Positions 46,913 to 55,775 of a DNA stretch of 64,000 nt are shown here, piece after piece. Location of the stretch: NCBI GenBank assembly GCA_038250675.1, contig JBBSCB010000015.1, positions 5,940 through 69,939 of the forward strand, given 5' to 3'. Below the pieces are notes generated by a model. The model was given only the letters and a program-made list of their open reading frames with translations. It had not been told where the DNA came from and ran no database searches. Each line of letters opens with the position of its first letter. Position 1 is the stretch's first letter. The DNA is from JAICUF01 sp038250675 (GTDB lineage Bacteria; Gemmatimonadota; Gemmatimonadetes; Gemmatimonadales; GWC2-71-9). The translations under genes were made by a program, and so were the position numbers.

Positions 46913-48066
46913 GCGGCGAATGGCTGGGCGCCGTCACGCGGCGGGATCCGTCGGTGCCGCTGACGCTCGCGGCAATCGTCCGCTCGGCCGGGCCGTGGGG
47001 CGCGCTCGGACTCCCTGAGCTGCTGATGGCGTATCGCGAGACGTTCATGATCTGTTATCGCGACACGCTGCGCGGCAAGGAGCTGGAGCTGTCGGAGGAC
47101 GAGGTGCGGACCCACCTCGTCGAGTCGCTCCTCCCTCGCCTGGCCAGCGAGGGATGGATCGACGATACCCGGAGCATCGAGTGGGAGGCGATCCAGGCCC
47201 AGGGCGACTGGTGGCCCTCCGCGGCCGGCAACCGCGTCGAGTCGTTCGAGGCCCTGGTCACGGTCGCCCGGCATAACCTGCGCGCGCCGGCGCGCCAGGC
47301 ACCCGACGGCGGGGCCAGCGTGCTCGAGGGTGTCGGTCTCGGCAAGACGTTCCGCGGCCGCCGCGTGGTGGACGACGTCAGCCTGCGCGTCGAGCAGGGT
47401 GAGATCGTCGGACTCCTGGGCCCCAACGGAGCGGGGAAGACCACCACGTTTTACCTGATTACGGGGCTGCTGCAGCCCAACACCGGTCGGGTACTGCTGG
47501 ACGACGAGGATCTGTCAGGGATGCCGATGTATCGCCGGGCCCGCCGCGGCATCGGGTACCTGGCGCAGGAGCCGTCCATTTTCCGCCGTATGACCGTCGA
47601 GGACAACATTCTGGCCATTCTCGAAACCCGCCGGCTGCCGTCGCGCGAGCAGGACCGGGAGCTGGAGCGGATGCTCGACGAGCTGTCCATCCGGCACCTG
47701 CGGAAGGCGCGGGCCTATTCGCTCAGCGGGGGCGAGCGGCGCCGGCTGGAGATCACTCGGGCGCTCGTCACGGAACCGCGGTTCATGCTGCTGGACGAGC
47801 CGTTCGCCGGGGTGGATCCGATCGCGGTGCACGACATTCAGACTATCGTCGCCGGGCTGCGGCATCGCGGCATCGGCGTCCTCATCACCGATCACAACGT
47901 GGAGCAGACGCTGGACATCGTGGATCGAGCCTACATCATGTTCGAGGGGAAGGTGCAGGCGGCGGGCGCCGTCCGCGACCTCGTGTACAACGACCGCGTC
48001 GCGCAGCTCTACCTGGGCCCGACGCTGACGTCACGCCTGCGCGCGCGCCTCGAGGCGGTCGCATGA
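46909..48066 (+). CDS. lptB: LptB-type ABC ATPase with an extra N-terminal domain
   Basis: Residues about 137-385 are a complete LptB-like ATPase powering LPS extraction: Walker A GPNGAGKTT (171-179), signature LSGGERRRLEI, Walker B FMLLDEPFAGVDP and the downstream VLITDHNVEQTL histidine. LptB is normally about 240 residues. The first roughly 136 residues (LPELLMAYRETFMICYRD, LSEDEVRTHLVESLLPRLAS, EGWIDD) are a soluble, helix-rich domain I do not recognise, in frame and without an internal stop. The ATG overlaps the lptA-like stop and rpoN follows by ATGA, as in the E. coli lptCAB-rpoN order. The partner permeases LptF/G are not in the window. Confidence 0.88.
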   Translation: MSGEWLGAVTRRDPSVPLTLAAIVRSAGPWGALGLPELLMAYRETFMICYRDTLRGKELELSEDEVRTHLVESLLPRLASEGWIDDTRSIEWEAIQAQGDWWPSAAGNRVESFEALVTVARHNLRAPARQAPDGGASVLEGVGLGKTFRGRRVVDDVSLRVEQGEIVGLLGPNGAGKTTTFYLITGLLQPNTGRVLLDDEDLSGMPMYRRARRGIGYLAQEPSIFRRMTVEDNILAILETRRLPSREQDRELERMLDELSIRHLRKARAYSLSGGERRRLEITRALVTEPRFMLLDEPFAGVDPIAVHDIQTIVAGLRHRGIGVLITDHNVEQTLDIVDRAYIMFEGKVQAAGAVRDLVYNDRVAQLYLGPTLTSRLRARLEAVA

Positions 48067-49544
48067 AGACCGGCCTCTCGCAGCACACCGGCCTGCGGCA
48101 GGAGCTCCGGGTCAATCCCCGGCTCTATCAGGCCATGGACATGCTGTACATGCCCATGATGGACCTGCAGCAGCACCTGAAGCAGGAGCTGCTGGCCAAT
48201 CCGTTCCTTGAGTTGCTGGAGCCGGAAGAGGAGGAGTCGCCGGAGGAGAAGACCGTCGAGCAGGAAAAGGAAAAGGCCGAGAAGGAGGACGAGATCGACT
48301 GGGAGGAGATCCTCCTCAACGGCTTCGAGGTCGGGGGAACACGGGAACAGTTCGAACAGCAGGAGTACATCGAGCCCGTGACGGTCGAAGCCAAGGACCT
48401 CATCGACCACCTGCGCGAGCAGTTGCAGCTCCTCGACCTGAGCCCGCGCCAACTGCTCCTCAGCGAGGAGTTTCTCGGCAACATCATGGACGACGGCTAC
48501 CTGGCCGCGTCACTGGAGGAGATCCACGGCTCGGTCAACCAGCTCGTCCAGAGCCATTTCTCCGAGGAGATGGACGACGAGGACGAGAGCGACGCCGCAC
48601 GCGAGGTTCCGCAGGCGGCGCTCTACACCTTTGCCGAGGTGGAGCAGATGCTCGGCATCATCCAGCACCTGGATCCCGCCGGGATCGGCGCGCGGGATCT
48701 CCGCGAATGCCTCCTGCTCCAGTTGGCCGACCAGGCTGATTCGACGTCGCTGACGTTCAGGCTGGTGTCCGACGCGTTCGGTGATCTCACCGCCCATCGC
48801 TGGAACGATCTCGCCAAGCGCTTTGGCGTTGAGCCGGGAAAGGTCCAGGCCGCGGCGGACGAGCTGGCCCGCTTCGACCCCAAGCCCGGGCGCAAGCACT
48901 CGACCCGAGGCGACGGCTACATCATTCCCGACCTGATCGTGGACAAGATCGACGGGCGCTATCACGTCTTCCTGAACGATACCGGGATGCCGCGTCTGCG
49001 GCTCAGCCGCTCGTACCAGGAGGTGGCCCGCGACAAGAAGAAGATGACCGCGGAAAACCGCGAGTTCATCGCGTCAAAGATGAACAGTGCCAACTGGATG
49101 ATCCAGGCGATCGAGCAGCGCCGGCAGACGATGCTCAAGGTCATGAATTTCATCGTGGACCGGCAGCGCGAGTTCTTCGAGAAGGGCATCGAGCACTTGC
49201 GGCCGCTCACCCTCCGCGAAGTGGCCGAAGTGATCAACATGCACGAGTCCACCGTCAGCCGCGTGACCAACGAAAAGTTCGTGCAGACGCCGCGAGGCGT
49301 GCTTCCGCTCAAATTCTTCTTTTCCAGTGCGCTCTCCACCGCGTCGGGCGAGGACGCGAGTGCGCGTTCGATCCGGGCCAAGCTCGAGAAAATGGTCGCC
49401 GAGGAGAACACCGGCAAGCCGCTGACGGACCAGCAGATCGTGCACCTGTTCCAGGAACAGGGCATCCAGATCGCCCGGCGGACCGTGGCCAAGTACCGCG
49501 ACCAGCTCGGCATCCTGCCCGCGCGGATGCGCAAACGGGTATGA
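48063..49544 (+). CDS. rpoN: RNA polymerase sigma-54 factor
   Basis: 493 residues. Region I is the glutamine- and leucine-rich N-terminus (QHTGLRQELRVNP, MMDLQQHLKQELLANPFLE), region II a strongly acidic linker at about 58-85, and region III includes the core-binding and DNA-binding parts. The RpoN box ARRTVAKYRDQLG is near the C-terminus. A preceding helix-turn-helix reads LREVAEVINMHESTVSRVT. Its presence means -24/-12 promoters and enhancer-binding proteins should exist elsewhere in the genome. It overlaps lptB and the next gene by ATGA. Confidence 0.95.
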   Translation: MKTGLSQHTGLRQELRVNPRLYQAMDMLYMPMMDLQQHLKQELLANPFLELLEPEEEESPEEKTVEQEKEKAEKEDEIDWEEILLNGFEVGGTREQFEQQEYIEPVTVEAKDLIDHLREQLQLLDLSPRQLLLSEEFLGNIMDDGYLAASLEEIHGSVNQLVQSHFSEEMDDEDESDAAREVPQAALYTFAEVEQMLGIIQHLDPAGIGARDLRECLLLQLADQADSTSLTFRLVSDAFGDLTAHRWNDLAKRFGVEPGKVQAAADELARFDPKPGRKHSTRGDGYIIPDLIVDKIDGRYHVFLNDTGMPRLRLSRSYQEVARDKKKMTAENREFIASKMNSANWMIQAIEQRRQTMLKVMNFIVDRQREFFEKGIEHLRPLTLREVAEVINMHESTVSRVTNEKFVQTPRGVLPLKFFFSSALSTASGEDASARSIRAKLEKMVAEENTGKPLTDQQIVHLFQEQGIQIARRTVAKYRDQLGILPARMRKRV

Positions 49545-50497
49545 CCCTGGCCGCCGCGGACGCGGTGGACGTCAGCGTGCTCGTGCCCGCCAAGGACGAG
49601 GCCGCCAATCTGCCCGAATTCGTCCGCCTCTGCGATGAGGCGCTGTCCAGCGCGGGCTTCCGCTTCGAGGTCGTCGTGGTGGACGACGGCTCGAGGGACG
49701 ACACCCCCGCGGTGCTGGCGGCGCTGCAGGGGCAGTACCCGTTTCTCCGCTCGGTTCGCCACCGGCGCCAGAGCGGCATCGCCGAGGCGCTCCGATCCGC
49801 CGGCGACGTCGCCGGCGGCGACGTGTTCGTCTTCTATCCCGCCGATCTCCAGTATCTCCCCGAGGACATTCCGGCGCTGGTGCGCCCGATTCTGGAGGGC
49901 CGGGCAGACATGGTTACCGGCACCAAACAGGGCAAGTACGAGAGGGCGTTCGTCTCGAGCGTCTACAACACGCTGTGTCGCTGGCTCTTCGGTGTGCGGG
50001 TCACCGACCTCAATTCAGTGAAGGCATATCGGCGGGAAGTGGTGGACGGCATCCCCATGCGGCCCGACTGGCACCGGTTCATGATCGTGATCGCCGCCGC
50101 CGACGGCTATCGCCTCATGTCGCATCCGGTGGCGCTATACCCGCGCCGCGAGGGCGTCTCCAAGTTCAACTGGCGGCGGATTCCGGTCGGCGTGTTCGAT
50201 CTGCTCTCGGTCTGGTTCCTGCTTCGCTTTGGCCGGAAGCCGATGCTCTTCTTCGGCATCCTCGGCGGCATGCTCTTCGCCCTCGGCTTCGTCGTGGGCC
50301 TCGTGGCGCTCGTGGTCCGCTACGGCTACGGCATCGGATTCCGGCCGGCCATCAATCTGGTCGAGACCCTCATCATCAGCGGCGTGGCGCTCTTCGGATT
50401 CGGCTTCGTGGGAGAGATGATCGCCGGCATGCGCGAGGAGCAGCGCGAATACCTTCGCCAGCTTGCCCGCGTCCAGCGCGGCGACGTCGGTCGCTGA
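49541..50497 (+). CDS. Glycosyltransferase family 2, membrane-anchored
   Basis: 318 residues. An N-terminal GT-A domain has VLVPAKDEAANLPEF, the VVDDGSRDDT motif and YPADLQY in the place of the usual DADLQ. Two transmembrane segments lie at about 232-262 and 272-300. This is the layout of polyprenol-phosphate glucose/mannose synthases and GtrB-like proteins. It begins a run of surface-glycan genes after rpoN. Donor and acceptor are unknown. Confidence 0.83.
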   Translation: MTLAAADAVDVSVLVPAKDEAANLPEFVRLCDEALSSAGFRFEVVVVDDGSRDDTPAVLAALQGQYPFLRSVRHRRQSGIAEALRSAGDVAGGDVFVFYPADLQYLPEDIPALVRPILEGRADMVTGTKQGKYERAFVSSVYNTLCRWLFGVRVTDLNSVKAYRREVVDGIPMRPDWHRFMIVIAAADGYRLMSHPVALYPRREGVSKFNWRRIPVGVFDLLSVWFLLRFGRKPMLFFGILGGMLFALGFVVGLVALVVRYGYGIGFRPAINLVETLIISGVALFGFGFVGEMIAGMREEQREYLRQLARVQRGDVGR

Positions 50498-50500
50498 GCG

Positions 50501-51649
50501 GTGCGGGTCGCCTTCCTGACCCACAACTATCCACGAGCACCGGACGACATCGCCGGCCGCTTCCTGGAACTCCTCGCCACGGCACTGGTCCGGCGCGGCA
50601 CCGCCGTCACCGTCATCGCGCCGAGCGACGGCGGGATGGGCGGCAGCGAGGAGCGCGACGGCGTGTGGATCCGGCGGGTGCGCTATGCCGCCGCCAGCCG
50701 CGAGACCATCGCTTACCGGGGGACTATGGCATCCGCACTGCGGACCCCATCGGGAGCGTCGGCCGTCCTCGGTCTGTGGCGGGCGCTGCGGCGGGCGGCT
50801 CGGGAGGAACTGGCCGCCGGCACCGATCTGATTCATGCACACTGGTGGGTGCCGGCGGGATGGGCGGCGCCGCCGGGGGCGCCCACCGTCCTGACCTGCC
50901 ACGGCACCGACGTCGCGCTGCTCCGTCGGTATGCCGCGGCGCGGGCTGTCGCTCGCCCCGTCTTTGCCCGGGCCCGTGTCGTCACCACTGTTTCATCTCA
51001 GCTCGGCGCATGGATCGAGGCCGCGGTGGGCCGCCCCATTGGCGCGGATCGGATCCAGCCGATGCCGGCGGATACGGAAATCTACCCATCTGGATCGGTG
51101 GCGGGCGGTGGCGGTGCGGTCGTGCTGGCGCGCCTCACCGCTCAGAAGCGGATTGGCCTGGCGCTGGATGCCATCGCCGACCTGCACCGCCGGGGGCGTG
51201 TCCTGCGGCTGACCCTGCTGGGGGACGGCCCCGAGCGGTCGGCGCTGGAACGGCGGGCGGCGGCGCTGGGGCTCGACGGCTTGGTCACCTTTGGCGGTGC
51301 GGTGGCACCGGCGGAGGTGCCCGCGCGGCTGGCTGGTGCCGACGTCATGATTTTTCCGGCGGTGGCGGAGGGCTTTGGCCTGGTCGCGGCGGAGGCGTAT
51401 ATGTGCGGCGTGCCCGTGGTCGCGTGCGAGGACGGGGGCGGTGTTCTGGATATCGTGCCCGCGTCCGGCGCGGGCCGCCGGGCGCGGCCCTCCGGCACCG
51501 CGCTGGCCGACGCCATCAGCGACCTCCTCGAAGATCCGGCCGCGCGCGACGCCGCGGTGGCGCGAGGGGGTGAATGGCGCGACCGGCTGAGTCCTGATGT
51601 CGTCGCGGGCGCATGCCAACGGTGGTATGCGGAGGCGCTCGATGGATAG
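50501..51649 (+). CDS. Glycosyltransferase family 4
   Basis: 382 residues from GTG, three bases after the previous gene. It is a GT-B fold protein: an N-terminal acceptor domain (HNYPRAPDDIAGRFLELLA, HAHWWVPAGWAA) and a C-terminal nucleotide-sugar domain with LTLLGDGPER and the ExE-type signature FPAVAEGFGLVAAEAYMCG. Probably a retaining transferase acting in the cytoplasm on a lipid-linked glycan or glycolipid. Confidence 0.88.
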   Translation: MRVAFLTHNYPRAPDDIAGRFLELLATALVRRGTAVTVIAPSDGGMGGSEERDGVWIRRVRYAAASRETIAYRGTMASALRTPSGASAVLGLWRALRRAAREELAAGTDLIHAHWWVPAGWAAPPGAPTVLTCHGTDVALLRRYAAARAVARPVFARARVVTTVSSQLGAWIEAAVGRPIGADRIQPMPADTEIYPSGSVAGGGGAVVLARLTAQKRIGLALDAIADLHRRGRVLRLTLLGDGPERSALERRAAALGLDGLVTFGGAVAPAEVPARLAGADVMIFPAVAEGFGLVAAEAYMCGVPVVACEDGGGVLDIVPASGAGRRARPSGTALADAISDLLEDPAARDAAVARGGEWRDRLSPDVVAGACQRWYAEALDG

Positions 51650-52568
51650 GCGGCTCTGGCGCGTGGCGCAGTGGGTGTTTGGCGCCATCATCGTCTTGGT
51701 CGCCGGCCGGAGCATCGTGCACAACTGGTCCCGCATGCGGGGGCAGCCGGTCGTCTGGCACATCTCACCGCTGCTGGTCGTGGCCTCGCTGCTGGTCACT
51801 TGGGCCATGTACCTGGTGCTGATCCAGGCGTGGCGGGTGATGCTCGTGGGCTGGGGCCAGCGGCTCGGGCCGCTGCCGGCTGCACGCATCTGGACGGTGT
51901 CGAGTCTCGGCAAGTACGTTCCGGGGCAGGTGTGGGCCATCGCCGGCATGGCGGTCATGGCCCAGCGTGCGGGTGTGGCGCCGTGGGCGGCGACCGGCTC
52001 GTCGGTGCTGCTCCAGGGACTGGCGGTCGGCACCGGGGCATGCGTGCTGGGCGTCACCGGCGTCTCACTGCTGCAGGCCGACTATCCCTATGTACGGGTC
52101 GTGCTGATCGTGCTCGTCGTACTGAGTGTCCTGGGCGTACTGCTGCTGACGTGGCCGCCGTTCATCCGCCGCGCGCTCGGGCTGCTCCGGGTCAACGTCG
52201 AGGGGAGTGGCGCACCCGTGCTGGCGGCGGTGCTGTTCGGTATCGGGGCCAACGCCGCGGCGTGGGCGGGGTACGGGGTGGCGCTCTGGCTGCTGGCGCG
52301 CGGATTGCTGGACGCGGGCTCGCTCACGATCCCGATGGCGATCGGCGCATTCACCGCGTCCTACCTGGCCGGATTCCTCGCCTTCGGCATGCCCGCCGGA
52401 CTGGTCGTCCGGGAGACCGTGTTCGTGAGCATGATGCAGGCGACGCTCGGCGCGCCCACGGCACTGGCGCTGGCGCTCGCGTCGCGGCTGATTCTGACAG
52501 CCGCGGAGTTCGGCGCCGCGGCCCCATTTCTTCTCTCTTCACCGGAGCGCCCGCGTGCGCAAGTCTGA
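51642..52568 (+). CDS. Integral membrane protein, LPG-synthase-TM / flippase-like
   Basis: 308 residues with about eight transmembrane helices. SSLGKYVPGQVWAIAGMAVM is the conserved GKY(V/I)PG motif of the lysylphosphatidylglycerol-synthase transmembrane (UPF0104-like) family, whose members without the synthase domain are seen in glycan clusters. The ATG at 51642 overlaps the glycosyltransferase by eight bases. A role in glycolipid movement is inferred from neighbours only. Confidence 0.75.
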   Translation: MDRRLWRVAQWVFGAIIVLVAGRSIVHNWSRMRGQPVVWHISPLLVVASLLVTWAMYLVLIQAWRVMLVGWGQRLGPLPAARIWTVSSLGKYVPGQVWAIAGMAVMAQRAGVAPWAATGSSVLLQGLAVGTGACVLGVTGVSLLQADYPYVRVVLIVLVVLSVLGVLLLTWPPFIRRALGLLRVNVEGSGAPVLAAVLFGIGANAAAWAGYGVALWLLARGLLDAGSLTIPMAIGAFTASYLAGFLAFGMPAGLVVRETVFVSMMQATLGAPTALALALASRLILTAAEFGAAAPFLLSSPERPRAQV

Positions 52569-54963
52569 CTCTCCGATGCCTGAGGCGGCGCCGGCCGCGT
52601 TTGCGCCGCGACACGGCTGGCTGCTCGCCGGCCTGGTCTACATTCTTACGACGCTGACGCTCTGCTGGCCCATCTTTCAGGGCAAGTTCCTCGGGGGCCC
52701 CGGCAGCGACCAGTATGTGGCGGGGTATGCCTTCCGCCAGTTCGGCGCCGAGATGGTGAAGGCCACCGGCAGCATCCCGCTGTGGAACCCCTACATGTTC
52801 GGCGGACTGCCGTTCGTGGGCGCCATGCACGGCGACATTTTCTATCCCACCGCCTGGCTCCGCCTCATCATGCCGGTCGGCACGGGCATGGCCGCCGGGT
52901 TCGCGCTGCACCTGGTACTCGCCGGCATCTTTGCCTATGCCTTTCTGCGGGCGCTGCGCCTCAGCTGGACGGCCGCGCTCGTGGGCGGCATGGCGTACCA
53001 GCTCACCGGCATTCTCACGTCGCTCGCCAGCCCGGGGCACGACGGCAAGCTGTTCGTCTCCGCGCTCACCCCGCTCCTCTTCCTGGCACTCCTTCGCGCC
53101 ATTCGTGACGGGCAGCGACGCGCGTACGGGCTCCTGGCGTTGACGGTGGGACTCTGTCTGCTGAGCCCGCACCCACAGATGAGCTACTACGCGTTTCTGG
53201 CGGCGGGAATGTGGACGCTGTATCTGACGTTCTGGCTCGAGGACGGCCCCCGTGGCGCCCGGTGGCCCCGGCATCTCGGCTTTGCGCTGGGGGCCGTGCT
53301 CCTCGGCGTGGCTGTGGCCGCAATCCAGGTTGTGCCGTTCCTCGACTATCTGCCGTATTCCGCCCGGTCGGTGCCGCACGGGCCCAACAGCGGCTGGGAC
53401 TACGCGACGAGTTATGCGTTCCCGCCCATCGAGCTGTTCGTCACGATCCTGCCGCAGTTCAGCGGGATCCGGGAGGCGTACTGGGGCAGCAACTTCGTCA
53501 AGTCGCATTCGGAATACCTCGGTGCCATCATCGTGATGCTCGCGGCCATCGGGATCTTCGACCGCTCACGCAGGCGAACCGTCTGGGCGCTCGGCGCAAT
53601 CGCGGGGCTCTTCCTGCTCGTCGCCTTCGGAGGGCACACGCCCTTCTATCGGCTCTGGTACGAAGTCATGCCCGCCATGAAGAAGGTGCGGGCGCCAGGC
53701 ATGGCGTTCTTCCTCGTTGCGTTTCCCGTCTCGGTCTACGCCGCGTTCGGCGTCGACCGCCTGCTCCGTCGCGATGTGCCGCCGGTCCGTGCGCTCATCG
53801 CCGCCGGTGTACTCGGACTGGTGGCGGTGCTGGGAATCGGCGGCGTGCTCCAGTCCCTCGCCGAGTCGGTGGCCGACCCGCGCCGGGCCCAGACCGTCGC
53901 CATGAACGCACAAGCGCTCACGATGGGGTCGCTCCGGCTGCTGCTGTTCGTGGTGGCGGGCGCGGCTGCCATCTGGGCCATGGCCGCAGGCCGGCTCCGC
54001 GGGGCGGCCGCCGCCGCGGTGCTTGGCGTGATCGTCTGGGGAGATCTGTGGAGCATCGACCGCCACTTCTACGACTTCGTCGCCACGGAGCATCAGTTGT
54101 TCGGTAACGACCAGATCACTGACTTTCTCAACCGGCAACCCAAGCCGTACCGCGTCATGGACTTTCCGGCGCAATCCGCGCTCGCGGCCGAACAGGGCGT
54201 CAGCTGGGTCTACCCGGGCGCCATGCTGATGGCGCACGACGTGCCCAATGCGTTCGGCTATCACGGCAATGAGCTGGGCTCCTACGACGAATTGTGGGGC
54301 GGGAAGAACGTCTACCAGAACATCGTCGCCGGTAACCTCTGGGACCTCTTTGCCATCCGGTACCTGATCCTCGATCCGCGCGTGACCGCGCCGCCGCTCT
54401 ATCACCGCGTCGTCGGCCCGATCCAGGCCGCATCAGGGGACAGCGGGGTGCTGTATCAGCGTGACAGTGCCGTTGCCTACGCTCGCGTTATCCCCGGCGC
54501 TGTGAAGCTGACGGAGGACCAGATCATTCCCACCGTTCTGGACGGCCGCTTCCCGCTCAACCGCGTCGTGTTGTACCCTGAATCGGAGGCGGTAGCTCCA
54601 ATGCCGCTCCGGGGCACATTGCCCGAGGCGTCCGGCGCCACGGCTGAGGTGACCGCGTGGTCCCCGGGACACATGGCCATCACGATTCACAACCCCGAGT
54701 CCCGGCCGACCTACCTGCTGGTGAGCGAGAACTGGTACAAGGCCTGGGACGCGGTCGTTGATGGCAAACCGGTGCCCACGCACCGGGGCGATTTTGCGCT
54801 CATCACGGTACCGCTTCCGCCCGGCGCGATTCACGTGGCGCTCAACTTCGTCAGCCGGGCCTACGAGACCGGCCGCGCTGTCACGCTCGTGGCGCTGGTG
54901 TTCACCGCGCTGCTGCTCGCCTGGCCGCGGCGCCGCCCACCGGCGCAACCGGCGGAGGCCTGA
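52555..54963 (+). CDS. YfhO-type large membrane protein
   Basis: 802 residues. About 12 transmembrane segments cover the first 500 residues, with the YfhO/GT-C-like loop GSDQYVAGYAFRQFG and PLWNPYMFGGLPFVGAMHGD; a soluble C-terminal domain with LLVSENWYKAWDAVVDG is typical of the YfhO family; a final helix ends the protein. YfhO proteins are implicated in glycosylation of surface polymers. GTG 52555 has GGAG seven bases upstream and overlaps the previous gene by 14 bases; ATG 52576 is an alternative. Confidence 0.82.
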   Translation: MRKSDSPMPEAAPAAFAPRHGWLLAGLVYILTTLTLCWPIFQGKFLGGPGSDQYVAGYAFRQFGAEMVKATGSIPLWNPYMFGGLPFVGAMHGDIFYPTAWLRLIMPVGTGMAAGFALHLVLAGIFAYAFLRALRLSWTAALVGGMAYQLTGILTSLASPGHDGKLFVSALTPLLFLALLRAIRDGQRRAYGLLALTVGLCLLSPHPQMSYYAFLAAGMWTLYLTFWLEDGPRGARWPRHLGFALGAVLLGVAVAAIQVVPFLDYLPYSARSVPHGPNSGWDYATSYAFPPIELFVTILPQFSGIREAYWGSNFVKSHSEYLGAIIVMLAAIGIFDRSRRRTVWALGAIAGLFLLVAFGGHTPFYRLWYEVMPAMKKVRAPGMAFFLVAFPVSVYAAFGVDRLLRRDVPPVRALIAAGVLGLVAVLGIGGVLQSLAESVADPRRAQTVAMNAQALTMGSLRLLLFVVAGAAAIWAMAAGRLRGAAAAAVLGVIVWGDLWSIDRHFYDFVATEHQLFGNDQITDFLNRQPKPYRVMDFPAQSALAAEQGVSWVYPGAMLMAHDVPNAFGYHGNELGSYDELWGGKNVYQNIVAGNLWDLFAIRYLILDPRVTAPPLYHRVVGPIQAASGDSGVLYQRDSAVAYARVIPGAVKLTEDQIIPTVLDGRFPLNRVVLYPESEAVAPMPLRGTLPEASGATAEVTAWSPGHMAITIHNPESRPTYLLVSENWYKAWDAVVDGKPVPTHRGDFALITVPLPPGAIHVALNFVSRAYETGRAVTLVALVFTALLLAWPRRRPPAQPAEA

Positions 54964-55055
54964 TTATTTTTCCTCCGCCCGTTACCATCGAGTCCACTCC
55001 TCAGGGCGTCCCGCCTCCGGCCGATCCGGGAGCGGCGCCAGGATCCGCCGACAAG

Positions 55056-55775
55056 GTGTTCGAACGCGTACTCGTCGTCGTCCCGACCTACAACGAGTGT
55101 CAGAACCTCGCGCTCGTGGTCCCTGCCATTCTCCGTCAGGACGCTGGTATCGACGTGCTCGTCGTCGACGATAATTCTCCCGACGGCACCGGTGACATCG
55201 CCGATGCGATGGCCGCCTCCGAGCCGCGCGTGCACGTCATGCATCGGACCGCCAAGGCCGGGCTGGGCAAGGCGTATCTCGCCGGCTTTGGCTGGGCCCT
55301 CGAGCAGGGCTACGACTACGTCATCGAGATGGACGCCGATTTTTCGCACGACCCCAAGTTTCTGCCCGATCTGATTCAGGCGGCCGCGGAGGCGGACCTG
55401 GTGATCGGGTCGCGGTACAAGCAGGGAGTCAATGTGATCAACTGGCCCATGTCGCGGCTGCTGCTCTCGATCGGCGCCAACCAGTATGCCCGGTGGGTCA
55501 CCGGACTGCCGCTGACCGACTCGACCGGCGGCTTCAAGTGCTTCCGTCGACAAGTGCTCGAGGCGATCGACTTTACCCGCGTCCGGTCCAACGGCTATTC
55601 GTTCCAGATCGAGATGAGCTACCGCGCCTGGCGGAAGGGGTTCCGGTTGGTCGAGATTCCGATCGTCTTCACCGACCGGGTGGAGGGCCAGAGCAAGATG
55701 AACAAGCGGATCGTCCGCGAGGCGATCTGGATGGTGTGGTGGCTCCGGCTGCGGGGCCTGGTGGGGCGCCTCTGA
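55056..55775 (+). CDS. Polyprenol-phosphate mannose synthase (DPM1-like)
   Basis: A 239-residue GT2 enzyme without transmembrane helices. VVVPTYNECQNL, VVDDNSPDGTGDIADAM and EMDADFSHDP are the Dpm1 motifs, and VIGSRYKQGVNVINWP follows. It would move mannose (or glucose) from a GDP-sugar to a polyprenyl phosphate; the phosphohexomutase at 19.2 kb could feed it. GTG 55056 is chosen; there is no earlier ATG/GTG/TTG in frame after the YfhO stop. The 92-base gap before it begins with the T-rich TGATTATTTTT, which may hold a promoter. Confidence 0.88.
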   Translation: MFERVLVVVPTYNECQNLALVVPAILRQDAGIDVLVVDDNSPDGTGDIADAMAASEPRVHVMHRTAKAGLGKAYLAGFGWALEQGYDYVIEMDADFSHDPKFLPDLIQAAAEADLVIGSRYKQGVNVINWPMSRLLLSIGANQYARWVTGLPLTDSTGGFKCFRRQVLEAIDFTRVRSNGYSFQIEMSYRAWRKGFRLVEIPIVFTDRVEGQSKMNKRIVREAIWMVWWLRLRGLVGRL

